A stretch of DNA of 6,618 nt. Source: CAZRIP01 sp964600165 (GTDB lineage Bacteria > Elusimicrobiota > Elusimicrobia > UBA1565 > UBA9628). Below, piece by piece: positions 1-5,449 of the stretch (positions within the stretch are counted from its first letter, which is position 1; each line of letters starts with the position of its first letter). Where the stretch lies: assembly GCA_964600165.1 (NCBI GenBank), contig CAZRIP010000150.1:1-6618 (forward strand). Direction: 5' to 3'. The notes under the pieces are model-generated. The model ran no database searches. It saw only the letters and a program-made list of their open reading frames with translations, and had not been told where the DNA came from. The translations under genes and the position numbers were made by a program.

Positions 1-1429
1 TTACGATTGGTTGGAACAGCAATTCGGAGGCATCGGGGCTTGTTAAGCTGAAGTTAGAAAGGCCGCCGGTTGCCGAGACGGAGAGCACGATATCTGCGGG
101 GTTATCATTAGGTGGACATGACGTCGTGGAGCCTGGGCAAACTGTGAGGTTGCCGTTCGAGTCCGAGTCTTTCAGCGCAAGATCACTTTTAGTGAAAAGT
201 ATGCAGGTATCTATGTGGCCGTCTCCCGGGCCTGGTGAGGGGTTCCCGTCTTCGTCGCTAATAATTGCGCAGAGTCTGTACTGGCCGGATGCAAGCGTAC
301 TTCCATCCGTCGGAGTTCCATTCCATAAAATGCTTTCGTCTCCTTCGAAGGGCAAAGCAGTTCCGCTTTGCAAAGCAGGAAGGTTTTGTCCGTCAAAGGC
401 CTTCTTGCCAGTATCTGTGCCGTCGATATTCAAAATCGAGGCTGTGAAAGTAATGGCAGAGCTACGGTTGTCCATCGCATGGAATGTAAATCTCGCAGGG
501 CTATCAGGGCCTAAGAACTGACTGGACGTCTGGAGGTTGCGCAAGAGAGGAGGAAACTGCCTGGAAGCTATCTCCATCACATTCTGGGCGTCAACTCGTG
601 CCTGCCAGAGTTGTGCCTGAGCGATGCGCTGAGACAGCGGGGCGAGAACTGATTGGTAGTTTGCGTCGTTAAACCAGTCTATCCCTGCGCTCGTGGCTGG
701 CGGCGTTCCACCATTTGGGTTTGAAGCTGGGCATGAGTTTGCTGTATTTCGACCGTACGCTCCCCAACCACTACCTGGGTCACCATCCTCAGCATCAGTG
801 AGCCAGAATTTTTCGTTGCAACCTGTCTGGGGATCAAGAAAGGGCTGATTCCACGAGATATCAGGCTGTATCAGGTTGGCATCATTATATGATGCATAGT
901 ACTCAAGACCATCATTATGGAACCCGAATCGGTTGGGCAGCGGAACGGGATTTGCGAACGAGAGATTATATGAGACCGGATAGCCGAGACCGTGCCAGTC
1001 AACCTGTTGGTGCGCGGGAACGTCAGCGTCCTCAGCCAAATGGACCGCAAATCCAAGCTCAGTGTATGCGGAGTTAAAATCGAAAGCCTTATACTTCTTG
1101 AGCGCGTCATCCTTCCAGAGTACGTCGTTTCCGAACCAGTAGGTAACAGTTCCGTCTACCGACGTATGCGACCCTGGTGCTGCGAAACCTTCTGTTCTCG
1201 CGCCCGCCTGAATCTGCGTCGCATACATTGACAGATCCAAATACGTTGTATCAGCTGGCCCGGGTAGAGCTGCGGCGGTCAATTTCTGGTGATCGTCACC
1301 ACCATACCCCGTGAGGTAATTCGCCAACTCAGCAGAGTTCCAGCTCCATGCTGAAGTATCGGGGAGCAGAGCCACTAGCCCGAGAACTGCGGCTGCTTTG
1401 AGCTGAATATACCGTGTGGCGGTTCTCAT
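1..1429 (-). CDS. Secreted zinc-dependent phospholipase C / S1-P1 nuclease-like hydrolase with Ig-like tail (3' end beyond window)
   Basis: Reading from ATG at 1429 towards base 1, the frame is open for 476 codons with no stop, so the C-terminus is outside the window. Residues 1-27 form a signal peptide ending TSA, and the predicted mature protein begins with Trp28. That matches the zinc-dependent phospholipase C family, where the N-terminal Trp binds zinc. Other candidate ligands are His47 (DDHQKL), Glu80, His88, and the strong motif HLAEDADVPAH with His130, Asp134 and His140, which is the family spacing HxxxDxxxxxH. His171/Glu176 could be the last pair, but their spacing is one residue longer than the usual HxxxE. 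Residues about 305-412 look like a FlgD-type Ig-like domain (W369, G376, SGQYRL, DEDGN). Residues 421-428 resemble a calcium loop (DxDxNGxL). The substrate (phospholipid, nucleic acid or other) cannot be decided from sequence. The start overlaps the stop of the HEAT gene, so translation is probably coupled. Confidence 0.82.
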   Translation of the reverse strand, partial: MRTATRYIQLKAAAVLGLVALLPDTSAWSWNSAELANYLTGYGGDDHQKLTAAALPGPADTTYLDLSMYATQIQAGARTEGFAAPGSHTSVDGTVTYWFGNDVLWKDDALKKYKAFDFNSAYTELGFAVHLAEDADVPAHQQVDWHGLGYPVSYNLSFANPVPLPNRFGFHNDGLEYYASYNDANLIQPDISWNQPFLDPQTGCNEKFWLTDAEDGDPGSGWGAYGRNTANSCPASNPNGGTPPATSAGIDWFNDANYQSVLAPLSQRIAQAQLWQARVDAQNVMEIASRQFPPLLRNLQTSSQFLGPDSPARFTFHAMDNRSSAITFTASILNIDGTDTGKKAFDGQNLPALQSGTALPFEGDESILWNGTPTDGSTLASGQYRLCAIISDEDGNPSPGPGDGHIDTCILFTKSDLALKDSDSNGNLTVCPGSTTSCPPNDNPADIVLSVSATGGLSNFSLTSPDASELLFQPIV

Positions 1430-2631
1430 CTAATCTTGTCCGGATCGTACGGATCAGAATGAAGTTTCCGGTCAGTCTCTACGCCCCTGTATGGCACACG
1501 TCTTCCGGTTGCCTTGAAAATGGCCTGGGCAGCAGCGCCTCGATACATAGTCACGTTTGGATTCTGCTTCTCGTCGTCATGAATAAATTGTTCAAGTGCG
1601 GGCACTGCCTCAGGCACCGGGTGTCGCATAAGGGCGTAGAAGATGTGGAGTTGAACCGTTCCACTCTCCTTTTTGATCGCCGGCATCGCGTTCTGAAGAT
1701 TCTTTTGCGGATTGAGCATCAGTAGAGCCGAATAGGCAGCGCTCCGCAAATTCTCATCCTGGCTCGCCAGCGATGCTTTGAGGGCTGCCTCCGATAATTC
1801 CTCATCACTCCCAGTCACTTGGCGCATCGAGCCCAAAGCATTGGCTGCCATGGTGGCGAGCTGCGTATCAGATCCCTTCACGAGTTCCGCAAGTTGAGGA
1901 ATCGCGGCCCGGTCTTGGATCCTTTCGATGCCAGCCAAAGCTGTTCGCCGCCGCTGATCCTTTGCGTTAGCGACCTCAACCAGTTTCGATAATCCCGCAG
2001 CCCCGAACTTGGCAACAACTGTGCCACCACCGGACGGGAACGACATTACTTCTGGGCGAGACAGCACCTCCTCAAGAGCGGGTTGATATCCAAGGCTCGC
2101 AAGTGCATCCGATGCTGCGCCCGCATATGCGATCGACTCGACAGAAGGCTTCTGGATGCCCGTTCTCTCGAATAAGTTGTATCTGTCGCGTTTCTTGAGC
2201 ATCGTTAGAATCTTAGTGGCCGAATCCTTATTTCCAAGCCGAGCACATCCGTTCATCGCGGCAATCTGAACCTTATCCGATTTGTCATCGAGCAACGATG
2301 CGTATTTCCCGCGAAGTTCGATGGAATCGGGCGACACATTCATCATCGACTGCAGCGCGGCTTCTTCTAGATCGGTGCTCGGCTCGTTACGGATCGTGTT
2401 TGCAAGCGCCTCGACCTCATCTTCAGTTTTGGGCGGGTGATTTTTGATCTCGGTAATGACCTGCGCCCTTTGAGCGGATGTCTTGGCAGAGGATGCATTT
2501 TGAAGCAGGGAGCGCATATCTTCCTCAGCGGACGACTGCGCGGCTAGACAAACGAACGCCAGCGCAGCTATGGCGCTCACTCTTGCAGGTATCTTTCGCA
2601 GCGCATACTTATTTCTATTAGCTCGCAACAT
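1426..2631 (-). CDS. Secreted HEAT-repeat protein
   Basis: This 401-residue protein starts at ATG 2631, supported by AAGGAG seven bases upstream. Residues 1-35 are a signal peptide: a basic start, a hydrophobic core around residues 18-31, and a likely cut after QSSA. The rest is a run of paired amphipathic helices typical of HEAT/armadillo repeats. It is clearest at residues about 70-145 (for example DKVQIAAMNGCARLGN) and through most of the C-terminal half (RRRTALAGIERIQDRAAIPQ; LATMAANALGSM; LRSAAYSALLMLN). Such folds bind other proteins, and no catalytic motif is visible. The last residues form a charged, Pro/Asp-rich tail ending DPYDPDKIR. The TGA stop shares ATGA with the start of the phospholipase C-like gene, so the two form an operon and this may be a partner, chaperone or scaffold for that enzyme. 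That role is inference from position. GC content is clearly lower than in genes further right. Confidence 0.88.
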   Translation of the reverse strand: MLRANRNKYALRKIPARVSAIAALAFVCLAAQSSAEEDMRSLLQNASSAKTSAQRAQVITEIKNHPPKTEDEVEALANTIRNEPSTDLEEAALQSMMNVSPDSIELRGKYASLLDDKSDKVQIAAMNGCARLGNKDSATKILTMLKKRDRYNLFERTGIQKPSVESIAYAGAASDALASLGYQPALEEVLSRPEVMSFPSGGGTVVAKFGAAGLSKLVEVANAKDQRRRTALAGIERIQDRAAIPQLAELVKGSDTQLATMAANALGSMRQVTGSDEELSEAALKASLASQDENLRSAAYSALLMLNPQKNLQNAMPAIKKESGTVQLHIFYALMRHPVPEAVPALEQFIHDDEKQNPNVTMYRGAAAQAIFKATGRRVPYRGVETDRKLHSDPYDPDKIR

Positions 2632-2638
2632 TTGGCTT

Positions 2639-2644
2639 CTCCTT
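2639..2644 (-). promoter_or_regulatory. Shine-Dalgarno AAGGAG of the HEAT-repeat gene
   Basis: On the minus strand AAGGAG lies seven bases before ATG 2631, an ideal spacing, and it fixes the start. It contrasts with the antitoxin, RDD, CopG-like and thioredoxin genes of this window, which show no such site. Confidence 0.85.
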
Positions 2645-2767
2645 CGACGCGCGAGCCTTCAAAAAATGAATTCTTCTCACGCGATGGGTACCGCATCGTT
2701 ACTCTGATTTTTACGGCGAAAACCTTGAGCGTGGATAGTGCTACTGATATTCCCCCAAAATGCTGGA

Positions 2768-2782
2768 CCAGGCACATCCTGG
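2768..2782. repeat. Perfect 5-5-5 inverted repeat CCAGG-CACAT-CCTGG
   Basis: CCAGG and CCTGG flank a five-base loop. An outer CCCAA/TTGGG pair could extend the structure. It lies about 140 bases upstream of the HEAT-repeat start, so it could be in the operon leader or an operator. No T-tract follows on either strand, so it is not a typical terminator. Confidence 0.35.
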
Positions 2783-2802
2783 CTATCTTGGGACGCACCT
2801 CT

Positions 2803-2823
2803 CCCGCTCGGGCTCAAAGCGGG
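2803..2823. repeat. GC-rich hairpin CCCGCT / AGCGGG
   Basis: A perfect six-base stem closes a nine-base loop. It partly overlaps a nine-base direct repeat, GCTCGGGCT, at 2806-2814 and 2823-2831. No T-run follows, and the function is unknown. Confidence 0.35.
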
Positions 2824-2958
2824 CTCGGGCTGCCTAACGAAGGAACCGCTGCTCGGCGCGGACAATCAGCTTTCCTTTGGCAGCCTTCGCGAGATGGAAG
2901 GTCTAAGAAGGGCGGCCGCCACGGCCCAGCTTAACCCCGAACTTCATCCCGCGCAAGA

Positions 2959-2988
2959 CCTAGGAATAATCGTCGTCGAAAGCCTAGG
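2959..2988. repeat. Paired CCTAGG palindromes downstream of the thioredoxin-like gene
   Basis: CCTAGG occurs at 2959-2964 and 2983-2988. Each copy is self-complementary, so the two can also pair as a six-base stem with an 18-base loop. The pair lies just beyond the 3' end of the minus-strand thioredoxin-like gene. It might be a weak 3' structure, but no T-run follows in that direction. Confidence 0.3.
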
Positions 2989-3015
2989 ACCTTTTACCCG
3001 CGCGGCGCTAGAAAC

Positions 3016-3813
3016 TCACGGCACGCCCAACGTCTGCGCCAGCTGCTGCGGCTCGGCCCGCGGCGACAGCCCCGCCGATAGCCCGGTGATCGCGCCGCCG
3101 TCGCGATAGACCCAGACCATCGGAAAGCCGCTGGGTTGGGCGAAATTCTCCGGGTCCAGCAGCGTCGACCTCCCGAAGACCGCCGCGTATTCCTCGACCT
3201 TAGACTCCGAGTCCTTGCTGACGACGATCCGAAACGGCACGTCCTTCTGCTGCAGATAGTCGCGCAGCCGCATGATGGTCCCCTGCGCAGCGCGGCAATG
3301 CGGGCACCACGGAGCGACGACGACGGTCACGCATTTATCGGCCTCGCAGCCGTTGAGCGCGACCTCCATGCCGGACGCCGTCTTGAGGCGCACGTTCGGC
3401 ACATACCCGTAGACGTTCTCGCCTTTCGGCTGCGCGTCTTTCTTCGGCTCCGGGGCCGGCGCCGGCTCTTCCTGCGCCGCGAGCTTCCAATCCTGTTGCC
3501 CCCCCGCCATTTTATTGAATTCGGCCCGCGCCTTCCTCGCCGCCGCCGCGGAAATAGGCTTGGAGTCCGTGACCGCCCAGTCGGCCTTCCCGAAATCGAC
3601 CGTGACGATCTGCGGCGACGCGCCGTTGGCGAGCCCGACCCACGCCCCGTCCGCGCCGCGATGGACGGTGTCGCGCTCGACGACGGCGCCGACGCCGGCC
3701 GCCGTGACCACGCTCTCGAAGTTATCTTCGATATCGGTCCTATCGGAGGCCGACGCCGGGCCCGCCGCGAGCAAAAGGATCGTCGCGATCGCGAACGCCC
3801 TAAGACCTGTCAT
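3016..3813 (-). CDS. Exported thioredoxin-fold protein with CPHC active site
   Basis: This 265-residue protein has a clean signal peptide (residues 1-22, ending ASA). An N-terminal region of about 90 residues with no recognised domain follows, then a Pro/Ala/Lys-rich linker (about 115-131), then a thioredoxin-fold domain from about 135 to the end. The redox site is WCPHC, with Cys170 and Cys173 in the CxxC arrangement using the Pro-His dipeptide typical of DsbA-like oxidants. Pro231 in GFP is the likely cis-proline beside the active site. A second pair, Cys156 and Cys161, lies just upstream. It should act in the periplasm in disulfide exchange or peroxide/thiol chemistry, but the partner is unknown. 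It is divergent from the antitoxin gene. No Shine-Dalgarno precedes ATG 3813. GC is high, as in the RDD and glycosyltransferase genes, which suggests a resident gene. Confidence 0.85.
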   Translation of the reverse strand: MTGLRAFAIATILLLAAGPASASDRTDIEDNFESVVTAAGVGAVVERDTVHRGADGAWVGLANGASPQIVTVDFGKADWAVTDSKPISAAAARKARAEFNKMAGGQQDWKLAAQEEPAPAPEPKKDAQPKGENVYGYVPNVRLKTASGMEVALNGCEADKCVTVVVAPWCPHCRAAQGTIMRLRDYLQQKDVPFRIVVSKDSESKVEEYAAVFGRSTLLDPENFAQPSGFPMVWVYRDGGAITGLSAGLSPRAEPQQLAQTLGVP

Positions 3814-3822
3814 CGCACCAAT

Positions 3823-3851
3823 AGCTTAACGCCGGACCTAAATCCGCGCAA
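3823..3851 (-). promoter_or_regulatory. Weak candidate promoter of the thioredoxin-like gene
   Basis: On the minus strand TTGCGC (3846-3851) and TAAGCT (3823-3828) are separated by 17 bases. Each hexamer matches consensus at only three positions. Transcription would begin a few bases before ATG 3813, giving an almost leaderless message. Support comes mostly from spacing and from the similar layout of the neighbouring promoters. Confidence 0.25.
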
Positions 3852-3862
3852 GGCGGAATTTG
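3847..3862 (+). repeat. Direct repeat copy 1, CGCAAGGCGGAATTTG
   Basis: This 16-base sequence recurs at 4327-4342 with one difference (T to C). The two copies bracket the antitoxin gene and the broken toxin gene. Confidence 0.5.
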
Positions 3863-3887
3863 GAATCTCTTAATCGCATCAAGGGCA

Positions 3888-3916
3888 TTGAAATTCGTCT
3901 TCACTCGCTGTATCCT
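3888..3916 (+). promoter_or_regulatory. Sigma70-like promoter of the antitoxin gene, apparently leaderless
   Basis: TTGAAA (3888-3893) and TATCCT (3911-3916) are separated by exactly 17 bases. The -10 element ends six bases before ATG 3923, so the expected transcription start coincides with the start codon. No ribosome binding site lies between them. This supports 3923 rather than the upstream in-frame TTG at 3860 as the start. Confidence 0.6.
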
Positions 3917-3922
3917 GTACCC

Positions 3923-4105
3923 ATGACCACAAAGGAAAAGGTCATCCAGGCCGTTCAAGGCTTGCCCGCGGACGCGTCCTATGAGGACGTGATGGATCGG
4001 GTCCTGTTTCTGGCGAAGGTTGAGCGCGGTCTCGCGCAGGCGGACGCCGGGCAGACGATACCCCACGAAGAAGTCAAACAGAAGATGAAGCGATGGTTGA
4101 AGTAA
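3923..4105 (+). CDS. Small antitoxin of a ParE/RelE-type toxin-antitoxin module
   Basis: This 60-residue acidic/basic helical protein begins MTTKEKVIQAV and ends KMKRWLK. It resembles the short antitoxins commonly encoded directly upstream of ParE/RelE toxins, with an N-terminal DNA-binding/dimerising half, a central conserved stretch (ERGLAQADAGQ) and a charged C-terminal toxin-wrapping helix. ATG 3923 is chosen because a good promoter ends six bases upstream. The in-frame TTG at 3860 would place the promoter inside the gene. The last 13 bases overlap the start of the toxin gene, as usual in these modules. In intact modules the antitoxin neutralises the toxin and represses the operon. Here the toxin is broken, so this copy may be a relic, or may still neutralise related toxins elsewhere. 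The family assignment is by recognition and context. Confidence 0.75.
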   Translation: MTTKEKVIQAVQGLPADASYEDVMDRVLFLAKVERGLAQADAGQTIPHEEVKQKMKRWLK

Positions 4106-4319
4106 GATGGACGCTTCAAGCCTCTGAAGACTTCGCTTCGATCGTCGGATTCATAGCCAAGGACTCTGAGCAGTACGCCTCCCTCTTCGTCACTGACGTT
4201 TTTCAGGCCGTAGCGCGCATTTCAGATTTTCCCGAATCAGGCCGCATCGTGCTAAGCTCGTGGAGCTTCTCGCGCTCTATCACGGCGCCCGGCTGTTGGA
4301 TCCGTCGAAACTGAAATAG
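4093..4319 (+). pseudogene. ParE/RelE-type toxin, broken by an internal deletion and frameshift
   Basis: The frame from ATG 4093 encodes a normal N-terminal half of a ParE/RelE toxin: MVEVRWTLQASEDF, a first helix pair, then DVFQAVARISDFPESGRIV to about residue 53. It then runs into unrelated sequence and stops at 4314. The expected C-terminal end of this family, VELLALYHGARLLDPSKLK, is present in another frame from 4260 to the TAG at 4317-4319. Intact relatives are about 95-100 residues long. The two pieces total about 72, so roughly 25 residues between SGRIV and VELL are missing. The frame change requires a net loss of 3n+1 bases. The lost part is the central strand region (in relatives it contains a stretch like REI..NYRIVYR) that carries residues important for activity. 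The toxin should be inactive. It was translated by overlap with the antitoxin gene. Confidence 0.82.
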
Positions 4320-4326
4320 GCGCGGC

Positions 4327-4342
4327 CGCAAGGCGGAACTTG
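4327..4342 (+). repeat. Direct repeat copy 2, CGCAAGGCGGAACTTG
   Basis: Fifteen of 16 bases are identical to 3847-3862. This copy begins eight bases after the end of the toxin remnant, and its last three bases are part of the -35 element of the RDD gene. Confidence 0.5.
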
Positions 4343-4368
4343 ATTTGCCTTGAACCGCCCGCTATACT
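4340..4368 (+). promoter_or_regulatory. Sigma70-like promoter of the RDD gene, apparently leaderless
   Basis: TTGATT (4340-4345) and TATACT (4363-4368, five of six matches to TATAAT) have a 17-base spacer. The -10 element ends seven bases before ATG 4376, so transcription should start at or one base before the start codon. No Shine-Dalgarno is present. This argues for 4376 as the start, not the upstream in-frame TTG at 4340. Confidence 0.65.
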
Positions 4369-4375
4369 TGTGCCG

Positions 4376-5188
4376 ATGGCAGACAGCGAGCTCGAGCTGC
4401 GCCCGGCGACGTTCAACGACCGCCTGATCGCCTTCGTGCTCGATTCTTTTCCCTTTATGGCGGGCAACGCCGTCACGCTCTACGTCGCCGTGATGCGCCG
4501 CCACCTGCTGCCGGACTCCGTCGAGACCGTCAAGCGCGTCGGCGCCGCCTGGTTCGCGCTGTTCTTGCTGTACCAAGTGCTCGGCAACGCGACCGGCGCC
4601 ACCGTCGGCAAGCGTTTGATGGGCCTGCGCATCGTCAAGAAGGACGGCACCCCGATCGGCTTTTTCCGCGGCGTCGTGCGCGCCTTCGGCTACGTCCTGA
4701 GCACTCCGCTTTTCAACTGGGGCTTCCTGCTCGCGCTGCTCCACCCCCAGTCGCGCGCCTTCCACGACATGCTCAGCGGCAGCGTCGTCATCGAGCCCAA
4801 CCCCAAGCCCGCCGCCGAGTCGACCCTTCTCTTTATAGCCGCCGCGCTGACCCTCACCGCCATGTACGGCGGCTCGATGTATCTGTTCTTGTCCGCGCCC
4901 ACGCCGGCCGACCGCCTGGCCGTCGAAAAAGCGCGCGAGGGCATGCTGATCATGGCGCAGATCGAGGAAGCCTACCGCGCGAACGGCGACCGCTACACCG
5001 AAAGCCTGGCCGACCTGGCCAAGGCGAGCGGCGACGCGGCCTCGTTCCGCTCGTCGATGTCCGAGATCTTCGATCCGACCCGCTTTCGCATGGAGGCCGG
5101 CAACCACGCCTACCGCATCTCGGCCTTCGCCCTCGATAGACGCCACACGCAAGTGGTCGTCGAGGGCCCGCCCGCCGTCGTCAGGTAG
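4376..5188 (+). CDS. RDD-family membrane protein with C-terminal pilin-like domain
   Basis: This 270-residue protein starts at ATG 4376. Residues 9-140 form an RDD domain: an N-terminal segment with Arg16 and Asp23 leading into the first membrane span, a second span at about 57-74, then the conserved turn TVGKRLMGLRIVKKDG (76-91), a further span region at about 100-122, and the closing RAFHDMLSGSVV (127-138) with its His-Asp. Another span at about 149-172 follows. The remaining 97 residues look like the globular part of a type IV pilin or pseudopilin: a helix (AREGMLIMAQIEEAYRANGD), then RYTESLADLAK, and a strand-rich end (YRISAFALD, TQVVVEGP). RDD proteins are poorly characterised, and some are proposed to act in ion or solute transport. 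The pilin-like tail should face the periplasm. Composition is high GC, like the thioredoxin-like gene. Confidence 0.85.
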   Translation: MADSELELRPATFNDRLIAFVLDSFPFMAGNAVTLYVAVMRRHLLPDSVETVKRVGAAWFALFLLYQVLGNATGATVGKRLMGLRIVKKDGTPIGFFRGVVRAFGYVLSTPLFNWGFLLALLHPQSRAFHDMLSGSVVIEPNPKPAAESTLLFIAAALTLTAMYGGSMYLFLSAPTPADRLAVEKAREGMLIMAQIEEAYRANGDRYTESLADLAKASGDAASFRSSMSEIFDPTRFRMEAGNHAYRISAFALDRRHTQVVVEGPPAVVR

Positions 5189-5203
5189 CGCTAGATTAGC
5201 GCT
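5187..5203. terminator. Small inverted repeat between convergent gene ends
   Basis: AGCGCT-AGATT-AGCGCT forms a six-base stem with a five-base loop. It overlaps both the TAG of the RDD gene and the TAA of the convergent CopG-like gene, which are only seven bases apart. It could serve as a weak bidirectional terminator, but there is no proper T-run on either side. Confidence 0.3.
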
Positions 5204-5444
5204 CTCTTAACTGCATCGACCGATGGAGGCCGTCCAAGATAAACATCCGCATGAGAACCTGATATGGAACGCCTCTCCATTCCGCCAAGGCCTTCAACTC
5301 CTTGATCGTCGCTTTCTCGAGCGCCACGCTGGTGGGAAGCTTCCGCTTCTTCTTTAGCCGTTTCGCGGCTTCGAGAACTTTTTTCTTCTCGAAACTTGAA
5401 GGGACTTCGTACTCACTCTGAGATTTCACGAACATACGCCTCAT
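5196..5444 (-). CDS. Ribbon-helix-helix (CopG-like) putative antitoxin or repressor
   Basis: This 82-residue protein begins at ATG 5444, with an alternative in-frame ATG at 5435. The first half is very basic (KKKVLEAAKRLKKKRK). The second half matches a CopG/BrnA-type ribbon-helix-helix: a strand, LPTSVAL (36-42), then helix A (43-57), the turn GVPY (58-61), and helix B (QVLMRMFILDGLHR). This fold binds DNA as a dimer through the strand, and most small members are antitoxins that also repress their own promoter. A palindrome over the likely -10 element fits self-repression. No toxin gene adjoins it on either side: upstream are 50 bases and then the end of the glycosyltransferase gene, and downstream is the convergent RDD gene. 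It is either an orphan antitoxin or a stand-alone regulator. GC is lower than in the flanking genes. Confidence 0.75.
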   Translation of the reverse strand: MRRMFVKSQSEYEVPSSFEKKKVLEAAKRLKKKRKLPTSVALEKATIKELKALAEWRGVPYQVLMRMFILDGLHRSMQLRER

Positions 5445-5449
5445 AAGAA

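Larger units (their letters stand above)
2645..3015. other. Gene-free interval with short inverted repeats
   Basis: No convincing gene is seen in these 371 bases. The interval should hold the promoter of the HEAT/hydrolase operon (minus strand, right to left) and the 3' end of the thioredoxin-like transcript. No good sigma70 promoter could be picked for the operon. An open plus-strand frame (GTG 2738 to 3109) crosses the interval, but its last third is antisense to the thioredoxin-like gene and it has no recognisable domain. GC rises from left to right, so the compositional boundary between the low-GC operon and the high-GC genes falls here. Confidence 0.6.

Noticed and set aside
126..521. 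131-codon plus-strand frame in the hydrolase region
   Set aside because: It is antisense to the open hydrolase frame, which runs without a stop from 1429 to the edge. It has no domain and no ribosome binding site.
2545..2560. Possible lipoprotein cysteine (Cys28) in the HEAT-repeat signal peptide
   Set aside because: The residues before Cys28 (AFV) do not fit a lipobox, whereas a standard signal peptidase I site (SSA) follows at residue 35.
2795..2831. Rho-independent terminator at the GC-rich hairpin
   Set aside because: No T-run follows the stem on either strand, and it is not directly behind a gene end.
3136..3873. 245-codon plus-strand frame opposite the thioredoxin-like gene
   Set aside because: The product is Arg-rich and without any fold, while the minus strand has a signal peptide and CPHC motif. 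It also crosses the start region of the true gene.
4280..5152. 290-codon minus-strand frame opposite the RDD gene
   Set aside because: The translation is low-complexity Gly/Ala/Arg/Val with no domain. The plus strand carries a clear RDD protein with its own promoter, so this is a GC-rich antisense shadow.
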